Shown: positions 35,601 through 46,740, numbered from the stretch's first letter. The stretch: DNA of 64,000 bases from Hypericum androsaemum (GCA_963995505.1 OZ023190.1:13076092-13140091); one strand, 5' to 3'. Made by a program: numbers and translations. The notes: generated by a model from the sequence alone, not told the origin.

Positions 35601-36049
35601 AAGCTGAGGAGTTAATCGCTGACCTTCTTCATGTGCATGATGTTACTCGCACTCGTCTTGTCGAGTCCAATGCTCGTTATAAGCGAGCTGCCGATGTTCG
35701 CCGTCGTGATGTTCAATTTGACGTTGGGGATTTTGTGTGGGCGGTGTTAACCAAGGATCTTTTCCCGGCTCGTGAGTACAATAAGCTCTCCTCTCGCAAG
35801 ATCGGTCCCGTGGAGATTGTTGAGAAGATCAACCCAAATGCCTATCGTCTTCGTCTGCCCGGCCACATTCGTACTTCCGATGTTTTTAATGTTAAGCACT
35901 TGGTGCCTTACGTTGATGATTCCAGTGGGGATGAAGCTGCCGATTCGAGGGCGAATCGTTTCAACGGCGGGGAGAATAATGGAGATGAAGCTGCGCTTCT
36001 GTTCTTGGACAAGCTTGATCGGATACCACGTCCACGTCCTGCCACCTAG
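32681..36049 (+). pseudogene. pol region of the Ty3/gypsy element
   Basis: One frame carries, in order: aspartic protease (IIDSGSCENVI), reverse transcriptase (PALLIPKKDGAWRMCVD, FSKLDLKSGYHQIRI, catalytic YFDDILIYS), RNase H (LHCDASKVGIGAVL ... YTDREAL), the integrase HHCC finger (HSTGHVGRD ... CRVCQVSKG), integrase core (SMDIVLGLP, IVSDRDTHFVSHFW, SSAYHPQTDGQTEVVNR) and a C-terminal part (YRLRLPGHIRTSDVFNVKHLVPY). Two in-frame TAG codons in the reverse transcriptase (33812-33814, 33872-33874) inactivate it. The frame reads through the 3' LTR border (35977) and stops at 36049, so the last 24 residues are LTR-encoded. Confidence 0.85.
35965..35976 (+). other. Polypurine tract before the 3' LTR
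   Basis: A purine run (cggcggggagaa) ends exactly at the 3' LTR border, the expected plus-strand priming site. It also lies inside the pol reading frame, encoding an NGGEN stretch. Confidence 0.65.
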
Positions 36050-36313
36050 TGATTGTTTATTCTTTTCCAGTTTAGTTTAGTTGCACCTTTTTTATTGTTA
36101 ATAAGCGAGGGTCGTGTTTGGACTCTTTTAGAGTCGTGTTTGGGCTCTCCTAGTAGCTAAGTTTAGGCTTTCAACGTTTTATTAGGAGTCGGACTCTTCT
36201 GGTCCTATATTAAGAGGACCTCGTATGTTATTTGGATGATTGATTCTGATATAAAATTAGGGTTTCTCTAAAATACCATCGTTCGTTGCTATTACGCGTT
36301 TCCGTCTGCATCA
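35977..36313 (+). repeat. 3' LTR, 337 bp
   Basis: Same length as the 5' LTR with five substitutions. Its first 73 bases are also the end of the pol reading frame. Confidence 0.9.
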
Positions 36314-36318
36314 ATATC

Positions 36319-37984
36319 CGAATTTGTACAAAAATGATATCGGATTGAGATTTTCGACTGTTATATATCTTGTTCACATGTACTCATTAGTATCGCGTTT
36401 TGAAGGAAAAACTCTTTCGTGATGATCATACTGAACTACGGATTTTATACATCTACTTATCACCGAAGCAATATTTTCACCAAAATCAGTCCATTCTTTA
36501 AGTCAACATCATAAAAATCAGCCAAATATATGAATTAAATGTCAACGTTACATTGTAAACACTATTGACCAAATCTTAACCAGAAAAACTATTATTGACC
36601 AAATTAAAAAAGGATCCATGACCATTATAAGAAGAATAAAAAAACCAAATGACACCCACTTAAGTTAAATGTAGCTCCAAATAATTTAGGGAAATATTGG
36701 CCGTGGATATCCCCATGGGAGTTCAGATAACGCGCCTAATTAGTAATTACTGGTACTTTTCTAGTCGAAAGGGCAAGAAGCCTAAAGATATATAGCTGGC
36801 TTACGCGTCTAATTAGTTGAAAACTTTGTTTCTCATACTCCGCTGATGCTTCAATAATTTATTCGGTCAAACAGTTGGAAGTCTTATTAGGGTTACTACT
36901 TCTTCAGCCACATACGATTATTTTGTAGTGATTAGCCAAACTTCCGTTAAACTTTTAAGAAAATAAGAAACTACGCATGTAATCCGAACACTCATTTTTG
37001 TTATGCCGACTAATACATATTTGAGCTATATAAATTTATTGAATAATAACAAAATTCTCTCAATAAATATTTATTATTGTTGTGTTTCGAATATCTTAAA
37101 CACCAGAGCTATATTTTATGTAATTTTATCGACCTATATCGTATTCTTCACGTTAACAACCAGCAAACCATCCAGTACAGCAGATAATGACATATAACAT
37201 AACGAGCCAATTAACTGCAGGCTTTTATTGTATTGTGGATCCATTTATTTGTAATCAATTTTGCATGGGGTCAGGGGTGACAAGCCAGTTGATCATGAGA
37301 ACGACGTCGTCGAATCGCAGCTCTAGCCCATCTCCAACCACAACTAATTGCTTTTCTCCTCGTTTTTTATAAAGATGTTGCTTTCCAATTACTTTGTCGA
37401 ACATAGTTTCCCGATTATTATTTTTCAAAATCACACTTTACATGAATATTCAATAAATTTATAAATTTAATTTCGAATTAGATATAACTAGTGACAATTC
37501 TTTTTGAAAAAAATTACCCATTATTATATTTTCTAAATTCAAATATATTATCTTAAATTAAATAAATCACCGATTAATTGCAAGAAAATAGAAAGAAATT
37601 GTCCCAAATGCATGAGAAATTGAATTTCGCGGAGCGAAGTGCAAAAGTTTGGGTAGGTGGATGCTCACGCGTCACGTCCGACCAGGGCTGGATCGTAGGA
37701 GATAGAGGGTCCCACACTCGTTTGGTGCACCGCGTCCGTTATGCGCGTCAACGCCCTCGGGCTGTTAAACCAAGACTATCTTTATCAAGCGCCCGGATTG
37801 GACATGGACAAAGATACGTCTCTTTCGTGCCAAACGGGGAAAATCCAAACTGTCAAATTGTATGAAAACGCACTTGTAAAAATTCAATGGTAGATTTTTG
37901 CCGCATGTTCCTGAGGGCCGTCCAATTTCGGTGCACGAGCTGCGTGTATTTATTACCGATGTTCCTTTCAGAAAAAATTAATTG
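36319..37984. other. Intergenic, no gene seen
   Basis: AT-rich except for a GC-richer island at about 37620-37870 with a short open frame (37578-37865) of no recognised family. A degenerate minus-strand SINE-like segment lies near 37010-37100. Confidence 0.35.
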
Positions 37985-38515
37985 CATGCCCGACCATTAA
38001 ATTGGTGTGCCTAGTTATGTCAAATGGCATGCCCAGTTATGCTAAATGGCATGTTCGGCGACGGTGAGAAGCGATCGACAGATTTTGGTTGAAGAGCTAC
38101 AACTTCTTATTCCAGAGTCTGATTGAGGTAATTCAAGTTGCTGGGCGAAGCTGAGACATATATCTACAACTTTGTAGTTTATGAATTCTCCAAATTCGGA
38201 GTCTAAAGATGCTTAAATTACGTTTGAAGTTAAGAGTCGACTGAGTTACGAAAATAAGTTTTAGTTGGGGAGTCAGAACTTCTTACTCCGGAGCCCGATT
38301 GAGTTGATTCAAGTTGCTGAGTGAAAGGGAGACGTAAATCTACAACTTTGTAGTTCATGATTTCTCTAAATTTGGAGTCTACGAATGTTTAAAATATATT
38401 TGAAGTTAAGAGTCGACCGAGTGATAATCGGCTTATGAATAATTAATCAAATGGCATGCCCGATTATTTCTAAATGGTATGCTCAATTATGTCTAAATGG
38501 CATATACAATTCGCA
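37985..38515. repeat. 177-bp tandem pair flanked by minirepeats
   Basis: Two copies of a unit with period of about 177 bp (aacttcttat at 38101 and aacttcttac at 38278) each contain tctacaactttgtagtt and tttgaagttaagagtcgac. Outside them, on both sides (37985-38055 and 38448-38510), a roughly 20-base unit around aaatggcatgcccgattat recurs five or more times. No coding potential. Confidence 0.7.
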
Positions 38516-38740
38516 CCAATTAATCACTAATATTTACCAATTTTCTAATAAAAGTGCAAGATAAAAAAAATCTATAAAAAAAGTGCACTTCAAAGTGGTC
38601 CACGTGCGCAAGTGTGGCACTCCAACTCCACCCTTGCGTGGAGTCCAAGCCCTTTCCTAGGTGCGTCCCTTTTCATATTTGCCTTCTTCCCGGACGGCAC
38701 AGAAAAGTGCATTCCGTGCTCAATCCAGACCCCTTAATAA

Positions 38741-39407
38741 ACTACCACCCATAACTTAGTCATTAAACAAATAATTAATTTCTCTCTCATCAACGTACAA
38801 TCCAACTCAACCTATCATTTTAGTATCTTTATTCATGACCAACCGTGACCAGGTAATCAAATAAATAATTAATTTTTCTCTCATCCACATATTATCTATA
38901 ATTAATTTTTTAACATATAAATTATAATAAATATATAAAAATGAAATTAGAGCCACATCTTCTTTTATTATCTTTATTCGAGAGTTAGGATCATTCATAT
39001 CCATACTAGAAATAATTAAGGAATATGGAGAGATTACATAGTAAAAAAAGAGAGTATTTTAGGGTGTGCAACAAAATAAATTAATATTGGACTATATTTA
39101 TAGAGAATTGAAAATTACGAATTTTACTTTTAATTTTATTGAAAAGTTATTTTAATTTTTATAAAACACAAATTATATCCACAAATATCTATTTCGATGA
39201 ATAACATTGTGTCATTTGTCACTCGATAAGATTAAACAAAGCAAAAAGAAAAAGAAAAAAAAGGGATTAGTGGTTGGCCACGCACGTCGTGTTAGGGGTT
39301 GTCGACCACCGCTAGTCACCACCCCGACCCCTTTTTCATTTCTTTTTTATTTTTTGTCTTTTGTCTTATTCAATGACCACCTTTCCTAGTCATTGATAAA
39401 ACTAGTC
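38741..39407. mobile_element. Harbinger-derived MITE, copy 1
   Basis: Non-coding, about 667 bp, with TAA on both sides (38738-38740, 39408-39410). The left end carries two tandem versions of the aacttag-tca...aaataattaatttt(t)ctctcatc(c/a)ac segment that also forms the right end of the Harbinger element at 47191-50536. The exact right end is uncertain. Confidence 0.5.
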
Positions 39408-39456
39408 TAAAAGCAGAGAGCTCGCCCACGCCAACAATGCAACATTTTAGTCTTTA

Positions 39457-40142
39457 GACTACCTACACCCGCAACCCATCTCAACTTAGGTCACGAAATA
39501 AATAATTAATTTTTCTCTCATCTACACCCAACCCAACCCAATTAAATATTTTCCTACCTACATCCACAACCCACCCCAATCTAGGCCATGGAATAAACAA
39601 TTATTTTTTCTCTCATCCACGTATTATTTATTATTATTTTTTCATTTATATATAAATTAAAATAAATTTACGAAATGAATATTCTGTAATTATAAAAAAA
39701 AATCAAACAATAAATAGATGCTTAAATAATAAATTATAAATACAAAGATGCAAATTACATAATTAAGTACGATTGCTGAATTTTAAATTTGTGTATAAAA
39801 GTATGTTAACATTGGACTCTATTTATAGTAACAAAATCAAGATTACAATTTTTATACGAATTTTCATATCATTTATTTTTAGTTTTGTTAAAGATAATTT
39901 CAATTTTTATAACCACACAAATAATATCCAAAAAAATTATTTAGTCGAATAACATTGTACCAAGTATAACTAAAGTAGATTAAAAAAAATTAAACTATTG
40001 GGGGTCGAGGTCGCAAGTCAGAGGCTTGTCAGCCTCTCGGGAGTGCGGCTCGATCCCATTGTTTAATTCAGTTATTATTATTTTTACATTTTTTTCCACC
40101 TGGTAACCCGGCCCGCTCCCGGGAGCACGGGTGTAGCTGGTA
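39457..40142. mobile_element. Harbinger-derived MITE, copy 2, 686 bp
   Basis: TTA target duplications flank it (39454-39456, 40143-40145). Terminal inverted repeats read GACTACCTACACCCG at the left and TACCAGCTACACCCG inward from the right. It shares subterminal tandem segments (ggtcacgaaataaataattaatttttctctcatc) and a region around gttaacattggactctatttata with the Harbinger element at 47191-50536, in inverted orientation. No open frame. Confidence 0.7.
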
Positions 40143-40443
40143 TTAGGATGTAAGATGTGTTTTGGCGTTCTCAAAAGCGTTATTATTTTCTAATAAAATA
40201 GTTATTCTAATATAACTAAGAGAATATTGAGTTATTGAAAATATATTATTGTCAAATATTAAACAAAAGAAAATTGTTGGAATCCATTGCTTCCTTTTCT
40301 TTTCATGTATTGTCTCGTGGATGATACGAATTTGTCAGAAAATACAGTACCTCTCCCACGAGAGAAAAATTAGCTTTAGTTAATAATTAAACGGGAATTA
40401 ATGGGGTTGGTGGTGGGCTATTAGCCTATTACCGTAAAATGTA

Positions 40444-41614
40444 GGAAAATATACACTTTAGTATCATGTAGTTTTACATTTTTTTAGGCCATGTAGTTTA
40501 AAATTGGTAATTTAGTCCTTGAAATTTATCAACTATTTTTTGTGAAGGTCCAGGACAGTTGTCCGTCCAAACGCGCTAAATGACGTTATTTTTTTATCCG
40601 ACGTGATAGACATGTGGCGATGGAGTGGGTTTTGTCCGTAGTTATTTTATATCTTTTCAAAAAAATCCAAACTTCATCCCAAATCACATCTCTCTCTTCT
40701 GTGCTCTCTCTTCTCTCGCCTTTCGCATCTTTGTGTCACACCTCGCACCTCCAAGGCCAGCTAGACGTGCGAGGAGGTGTGAGAGAAGAGGCCTTCCTGG
40801 CGCACACCGAAGAACCACGAAGGGGAAGACTAAATTTGTGAAGAGTTGCGAAGGGAAACAGCCAGCCTAGCGAAGGGTTGCGAGCTAACCAGCAAAGGGT
40901 TGCGATGGGCTGTCAGGCAAGGCTTAAAGGGCTGCGAGAGAATAAAGAGAAGGGCATAAGGGGCCACGAAATAGGACACCAAGCAGGCCAATTCGGCCAT
41001 ATTATAAGCACCAAAGGTGCCCATTCAGAGTAAGAGTTGTACATGGCCTTTCAGTCAAGAGTTGTAAAGAGAGGGGCCTGCCCATATTGTCTATAAATAG
41101 GGCCGAACCCCATTGTATAATCCATCCAAAAAATTGAGTAATAAAGTACTTACGTTCTTGTGCAATTCGTGTTCCAAAAGTGTGAGTGTAAGTTACGAAA
41201 ATCTGAGGGCATTCTAACCTCTTTCCGCGAGAGAGAGTGAGCGAGTGCGAGTGAAGGCTTACTTGGGGTAAGATTAACCTCAAGTGCCAGCACGACTAAG
41301 CGAGAAACAAGTTTAGGCGTGACACTTGGTCCCGGAAGGCGAGAGAAGAGATAGAGGGGAGGGAAGAGAGTTGAGAGAGATGCGATTTGGGATGAAGTTT
41401 GAATTTTTTGAAAAGGTATAAAATAATTAGGGACTATTTTGATAATTTATCATAGTACACGTCATCTTTAACTAAATCCACTATATTGCAGCCCATAAAA
41501 AAATAGTGTCGTTTCAAGTGCGTTTGGACGGGCAGCTGCTCTGGACCTGCCCAGAACCACATTGCCTAAAAATAAAAAATGTAAAATTATAGGGTACTAA
41601 AGTGTACTTTTTCC
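40444..41614. mobile_element. MULE with LTR-like insert, 1.17 kb
   Basis: Arms of about 290 bases are inverted complements. Inward from both ends they read GGAAAA, then acactttagta, ttttacattttt, a gtccag-cag-tg-ccgtccaaacgc word, then tttcaaaaaa-tccaaacttcatcccaaatc. The word ccgtccaaa/ccgtccata and ggtaatttagtcc are shared with the MULE at 19203, so the two are related. The interior (about 40750-41330) resembles an LTR: repeated gaagggttgcga words, a TATA-like ctataaatag at 41091-41100, and a downstream leader-like sequence. No protein is recognised. No clean target duplication was found. Confidence 0.65.
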
Positions 41615-42030
41615 AATATATAAATTGAAGTCACCTCGTTTAGATAATTAGATCCTTGACCCCCAAAAAAAAGCTAAGCGCTTCGTTTTACGGTGGGAAT
41701 ATTAGACTAGCCACCGAATTGTCCTATTTTTTCCTCAAAAAAAAAGAATTGTCCTATTTTTGGGTCAACTAGCTTATTTTATTTCAATGTTGATTTCGGT
41801 TGCTGGAGCTGACGAGCTGTTTTCCGATAAATTATGTTTGTCTTGTATGATTAGTTTTTTTTTGGGTGAAAACTTGTATGATTAGTTCACCTTATAAGAT
41901 TATATATCATAAAAAACACCTTCTCGGATATGTAAACTCAATTGTGGTTTTTTTTTATTGAGATCATATTATATCTAATATTCACTCAGCTTACGAATTC
42001 ATATTCGAGACAAATAATTTTTTTTGAATA

Positions 42031-43718
42031 TGTTGTGGGTTACAAGAACGCTAAGAGAACATAGGACAGATCTGGAGTGGTCGTCCAAAAGTCGGCTTAA
42101 CAGAGAGGGAGAAAAAAGTGCTCGACTAGGCTACGAGCTATGAAAAGAAAAGCAAAGATAAGTAAAGTTGTTGTAGGTTGTGTTTGTGATGATCTTCTCC
42201 TACGCCCAAGCCCTCTTTATATAGGACGCCTTGACCTAGTCCCGGCCTTCAAAATAGAAAAATTTTTACATTAGGCCATTTTCAACTCAACCCGGCCTAT
42301 AATAGGAAAATCTAGACAGACTTCCCAAAACAAAGAGATCCGGCCTCGAATAAGAACATTGAGGCCGTGTCAAACAAGAAAACTCGGCCTAACAAGGAAT
42401 ATTCCAAATCTTGATCGAATATCGAAGATCCCGACTCAATATAGGAAAACCTCGACCGTCTCGTCCTTCTCGAACGTCTCCACCAAAATAACATCAACCC
42501 TAGGCAAGCTGGGCATCCGCATCCTATTCGAGATGAGCTAGGTCTCCATATTCAATTTGAGGCGAGCTTGATGCCTGGGCGAGTTCCATCCACAACGACC
42601 CAAGCGAGCCTAATAGCGTAAGTGAACTACACCCTTAGACGAGCCCAAACGCATCCCTTATCTAAGCGAACTCGACAAACCAAGTGAGCTTCTTATCCAG
42701 GCGGCCCAAGTGTAACCCGCAACCAAGAAAGCCCGTACGTCCAACCGAGATTTCCACCTAGGCGAGCCCAAACGAGCCCAATTCCAAGGGCAGACATGTT
42801 ACACAAATGGGCAGACATCTCAGGCGAGCTGCCTAAGCGAGCATGGGACCAAGGCCATCATGTTAAGAGCAAGGCCAACACGAGACCAATGTCGCCACAC
42901 AAGACCAAGGCGAGCATGAAACCAAAGCCGGCTCGCATCCAAGGCCATCTCGCCTTCAAGGGCAATTTACATCAAAGGCCATCTCGCCTCTAAGGCCAGC
43001 TTGCATCCAAGGCCATCTCACCTCCAAGGCCGGCTAGAATCCCAGGTCGGCTTACATCCAAAGCCATTTCGCGTACTCACCGAGTGAGCCCAATCCGAGG
43101 CAAGCTATTGTTGTTCGAGGTGAGCCGTTGCGATTCGAGGAGGCAACTACTCCCGAGATAGGCAAGCCAGCCCCCTAGGCAAGCTCTTGAGGTAGGCAAG
43201 CTGCTTTCCCCAGGCGAGCTCCCTCCTCCAAGCGAGCTCCCTCCTCCAAGCGAGCTACCAAGGTGATCTCGCTTACAATGGATTTTTCACCCTCTTTCGC
43301 TCATAGTTGGAAGAAATTATTAACTGCAAAGTTGTAGATCTTTGTCTTATCTTTCCGTAACAACTTCAATTATCTCCATCCGATCTCCGAGTCAAAAAAT
43401 ATGACTGATCTACCAAAGTATGATAGTGAGAGACCAGTAAATACCGACGAACATTCGCCACTTTGAGACCATGCTGGTCAAAGCGGCCTCCTTGTCCAAG
43501 CCCAGGCAAGATCATTCGAAGTGGACTGCTAGGCGAGTCCGTCCCAAAATGGTCGACTACTACAAGCGGACGACACGAGTAGGCGGATGTATGGGTGGGC
43601 AGACGACCACTGCAAGCGGACGGTCGGACAAGCATCCGACCCCGAAATGTTCTATTCCAACCGCCCCCGAGATCACTCTCGAATCTTGATATTCCGAAGT
43701 CATTTTCGAACTCTAACA
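42031..43718 (-). mobile_element. Solo LTR, about 1.69 kb
   Basis: Begins TGTTGTGGGTT and ends CTCTAACA (TG...CA with TGTT/AACA ends), flanked by gaata (42026-42030) and gaatg (43719-43723), a near-perfect 5-bp duplication. On the minus strand a TATA box (TATATAAAG) lies at about 42213-42227, with a short leader to the end, as in an LTR read on that strand. The U3-like part (42500-43260) is packed with variants of aggcgagc and aaggccatctcgcctc. There is no coding sequence or second LTR. Confidence 0.6.
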
Positions 43719-43723
43719 GAATG

Positions 43724-44519
43724 ACCAAAAAAACTTTAAGTAAAGTATTGTTAAGTCTTTGGTCACGACTATAATTAAGAAAGACGCAGTGGTTTTGTTT
43801 TTGCCTATATTGCTCTGTAGATGCAAACAAAAAAAATATGAAACCATTAATTGTTTGAAAATGAAGTAAAATAATCCGAAATATCCGGTCATATTTCCTT
43901 GTGATTAGAACTGCCGCTGGCATGAAACATCCACGGAAAAAAGAAATACTAAATTTCTAATTTTATTTTTACAACAATTTTCCCAATTACCTATCAAAAC
44001 GAAGAATAAATTAAAAAGAATATATAGCTAATGTACAGCTAGGTCATACTTCTAAAAAAAAAAACCGCTAGCTCACTAAATGCGCGTGGACCATGAGCCA
44101 CGTAGGACAAAGGTAGCCATCCAAGACAAAAGATGCCAGCCGTAACAATGCACGTGTCAGGCTCAAGCGCCAGCGTGTAATCTTCAACCCGCCGTCGGAT
44201 TTCCTCGTCTCTCGGCCGGGTACAATGATCGACTAAGCTTGAAAAGATTAATGATTTTTTATCACACAACCTGATAATTACACGAATAGAGCTAGATAAA
44301 AAAAACGAAATCAAACTAGTCAAGGGGATCATAGAGCCTGGTTTGGTTTTTGTGGATCGTAGCGTCTAGGAGATTGGAAAAAATTTGCGGAGCATTAACC
44401 TCCCAAATCATTTTGAACTTCTAGGAGATAATCCAAGTGTCTTTTCCTAATTTTGCTTGCCGGATATCCAATTTTGCTTGATCCTCAATTCCAGCCATTG
44501 AAATAGCAAGGCTAATATC
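43724..44519. other. Intergenic, no gene seen
   Basis: No recognised gene or repeat. A minus-strand open frame at 44039-44332 has no family match. Confidence 0.3.
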
Positions 44520-44672
44520 ATCCGGAGGTTTGGGTCAACATTGTATATACTAATTTAGATTTTGAAAAAATTCTATCAATAAATATTTAACACTGGTTAA
44601 TTTTCAAAGGCTCAAAAATCCCTTCAATAAACTAGAATAATACACTTATCGGTTAATCTAAGTATTCGTTGA
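44520..44672 (-). repeat. Degenerate SINE-family copy, minus strand
   Basis: Reverse-strand match to the SINE at 22326: tactaatttagattt, atcaataaatatttaacactgg, caaaggctcaaaaatcc, aactagaataatacacttatcggttaatctaagta. Confidence 0.4.
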
Positions 44673-45317
44673 TTCGAAAGGAATTAAAAGTAAAGAGACG
44701 GGACCCACGAACGACTTGTAGTAGTTCCAGTCCAAGTGGCCCAATACGGGTTATTTGCAATATTTTTAGGAACCAAATAATATCGGCACATACAGAGAGT
44801 TCTTTTCCAAAATATATTATAGTGTAAAATATGATTAAATACGGTAGAAAATATTTTTTTGTAAAAAATATGGAACACTATTTGTACAAATGACATAAAA
44901 ATAAAAGAGAAAACCCAATGGAGCCTAACTACTTGCTCCTTGAAACAATGCTCCAACTCCAACTTGGGATGGCCAAAGTGGTCCATTACACAAACGTCCA
45001 TGTGTAGCATCTTATCTTACATTAAACTTTCGGTACCATAAATAATAAGATGCCTCCATCTTTATGTACATGCAACGCCAACGATATATAAACATCACAA
45101 AGATAAAAAGAGTAGGCTCCCAGGATGGTCAAGAACATCTCATGCATTGATTTCGTCCAGTAAGGATGCGAAGTCCTTAATTAAATTGACATCGACATGC
45201 TCAACTCCTGCTACCACACAAAAATACCAACCACTCTCTCTCCTTCAATTCCGGTGCGATCAATTTGATCCCAAAGAAGAGAGCTAAATGTATATGTGTG
45301 TATCCGATACTTGATGT

Positions 45318-45870
45318 ACGTTTTTTTATAAGTAAAGTTGTTGAATATACCCCATAAGAATTTGCAATATACATATCCACTCCATGGATTTACATGTAAC
45401 TACTCCATGAGTATTCTAATTACACTATGGAGCAACATTAAGAGAATCTAATAACAAGATAACATCTTGTTTCGCAAAACCTACCGATGTAGAGGACCAG
45501 GAGAGCTATTCTTGAACTTGATAGATGATAGCATGCAAAAGAAACTCCCAGTTATATGATTCGTCTTGGAATATAGCACTATTACGGAGATTGCACAATT
45601 ACACAAGTCTCACATAATCGACTCAAAAATTGTGAACCACATCTTCTTGCTCATGCCATTTCTCATTAAAAAAAACTCGACAATTACCCTAAAATGTCTC
45701 GTCCATCACACCAATTGATAATATTTCGAGCAAAATAATTTCATACCTTCCACGACAGTGGGCAATGGCGGAATAGGTGGTCGATTGATTCGTCATAAAT
45801 CCCACGAAGGGGGGGAATAGGCAGTCTCAAGCCTGTAGCCGGCCCATTTTTACAACACGTATCAGGTAAT
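45318..45870 (-). pseudogene. LINE 3' fragment with zf-RVT domain
   Basis: On the minus strand, around 45820-45740, the sequence reads YDESIDHLFRHCPLSWKV, the core of the zf-RVT zinc-binding domain that follows reverse transcriptase in plant L1-type LINEs (pattern E...HLF..CP...W). Further on, LRNSAIFQ and NWEFLLHAI fit the segment after zf-RVT, broken by stops and frame changes. The 3' end is marked by the plus-strand ttttttataagtaaa near 45325, the reverse of a LINE tail. Confidence 0.55.
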
Positions 45871-46097
45871 GTATTGTGCTGTATTTACCATGCATGAGTT
45901 GATCCTAGTGTGATAGACTTGAATCTCGTTTAAAAAGATATTGGATATAAAAAGATATTGTTAAGACAGGTCCAAGAATCATGTGGTTCAGGTTATTAAA
46001 ATATTGGAGACATCTTTCCACGTATTAAATCGGAGGTTCGGAATAAGAACTAGTGCATGCCTTATTCCCATATAAAAGAGGAGTATATATATATTTT

Positions 46098-46740
46098 TTT
46101 ATAAGTAAATGTTGTATTTTACCAAGGTACATAATTACGGATAATGTTTATCGTAGATAACACGGAGATAAACACTATCTATAAGGTCGCCAAAGTAACA
46201 CCAACAAGAAGGACAAGAACACCACCACGCATGAGTAAATCAAGGAGTATCAAAGTACCAGAGAGGATACAAACCTCGGGCTGCATCCTTGACCAGATGA
46301 AGAATCCTAGACGTATCCTCCTCCCAGGAGATGCCCATTGTGATAGCCAAGCGCCATGCTTCCGAAGAGATCTCTGCTTGAATCGCCTCATCCTGAGCAG
46401 CCGAGCCCGTGATTAGCGCCCCTAGAGGAAGCACCGCCGTAGGTTTAGGTGACATGATCTTCTGTTTCCGCATCGAAAACATCATCAAAGCCGCAGCCTT
46501 CTCCGTAAGCTTTCGTACACGACAACTTGACTGAATCGGAGGCAGAAAAAGCCCCACATGGCCCTGCTTCCGTATGGCACCGCAAGGCGATGACACCCCC
46601 ACACAAGGCACCAAGACCAGCTTAGACAAAATTTGATCAAACCACTCGTCCGAACCAACCAAAACAGGCGAAAAACCTGCACCAACTACCAAAGATTCCG
46701 AAGCCACAAAGGCCTCATAACCAAGCGCCAAAGTGACCCC
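46098..46740 (-). repeat. Possible LINE-associated open frame and 3' tail
   Basis: A plus-strand ttttttataagtaaa at 46098, as at 45325, suggests another minus-strand LINE 3' end. Upstream of it on the minus strand is a 163-codon open frame (46731-46240) I cannot assign. A stretch AEISSEAWRLAITMGI is faintly like the helix of an RNase H domain. Less AT-rich than its surroundings. It could also be a captured host fragment. Confidence 0.3.

Larger units (their letters stand above)
31295..36318 (+). mobile_element. Ty3/gypsy LTR retrotransposon, complete but defective
   Basis: Both LTRs (31300-31636 and 35977-36313) are 337 bp and differ at 5 positions by my count (about 98.5 percent identical). 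A 5-bp target duplication ATATC flanks them (31295-31299, 36314-36318). Domain order gag, protease, reverse transcriptase, RNase H, integrase is Ty3/gypsy. The ends implied by the duplication are TA...CA rather than TG...CA. The integrase C-terminus lacks an evident chromodomain, ends DSRANRF plus a G/E-rich stretch, and continues into the 3' LTR, which fits the CRM (centromeric) branch of chromoviruses, though that placement is inference. Three nonsense codons and a frame change make it non-autonomous today. Low LTR divergence points to a recent insertion. Confidence 0.9.

Noticed and set aside
33887..36049. 720-codon frame as a host gene
   Set aside because: It is reverse transcriptase, RNase H and integrase of the Ty3/gypsy element, between two LTRs.
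37985..38515. Possible CRISPR-like array (short repeats with spacers)
   Set aside because: Units are imperfect and irregularly spaced, and the genome is a plant nuclear one. A satellite or transposon repeat is the sensible reading.
39995..40060. tRNA-like segment (gggtcgaggtcgcaag ... cggctcgatccc)
   Set aside because: It does not fold into a cloverleaf with a proper acceptor stem by eye, and it lies inside the MITE end at 39457-40142.
43366..43923. 185-codon minus-strand frame
   Set aside because: It crosses the border of the solo LTR and contains no recognised domain. It is best explained as a chance frame in repetitive DNA.
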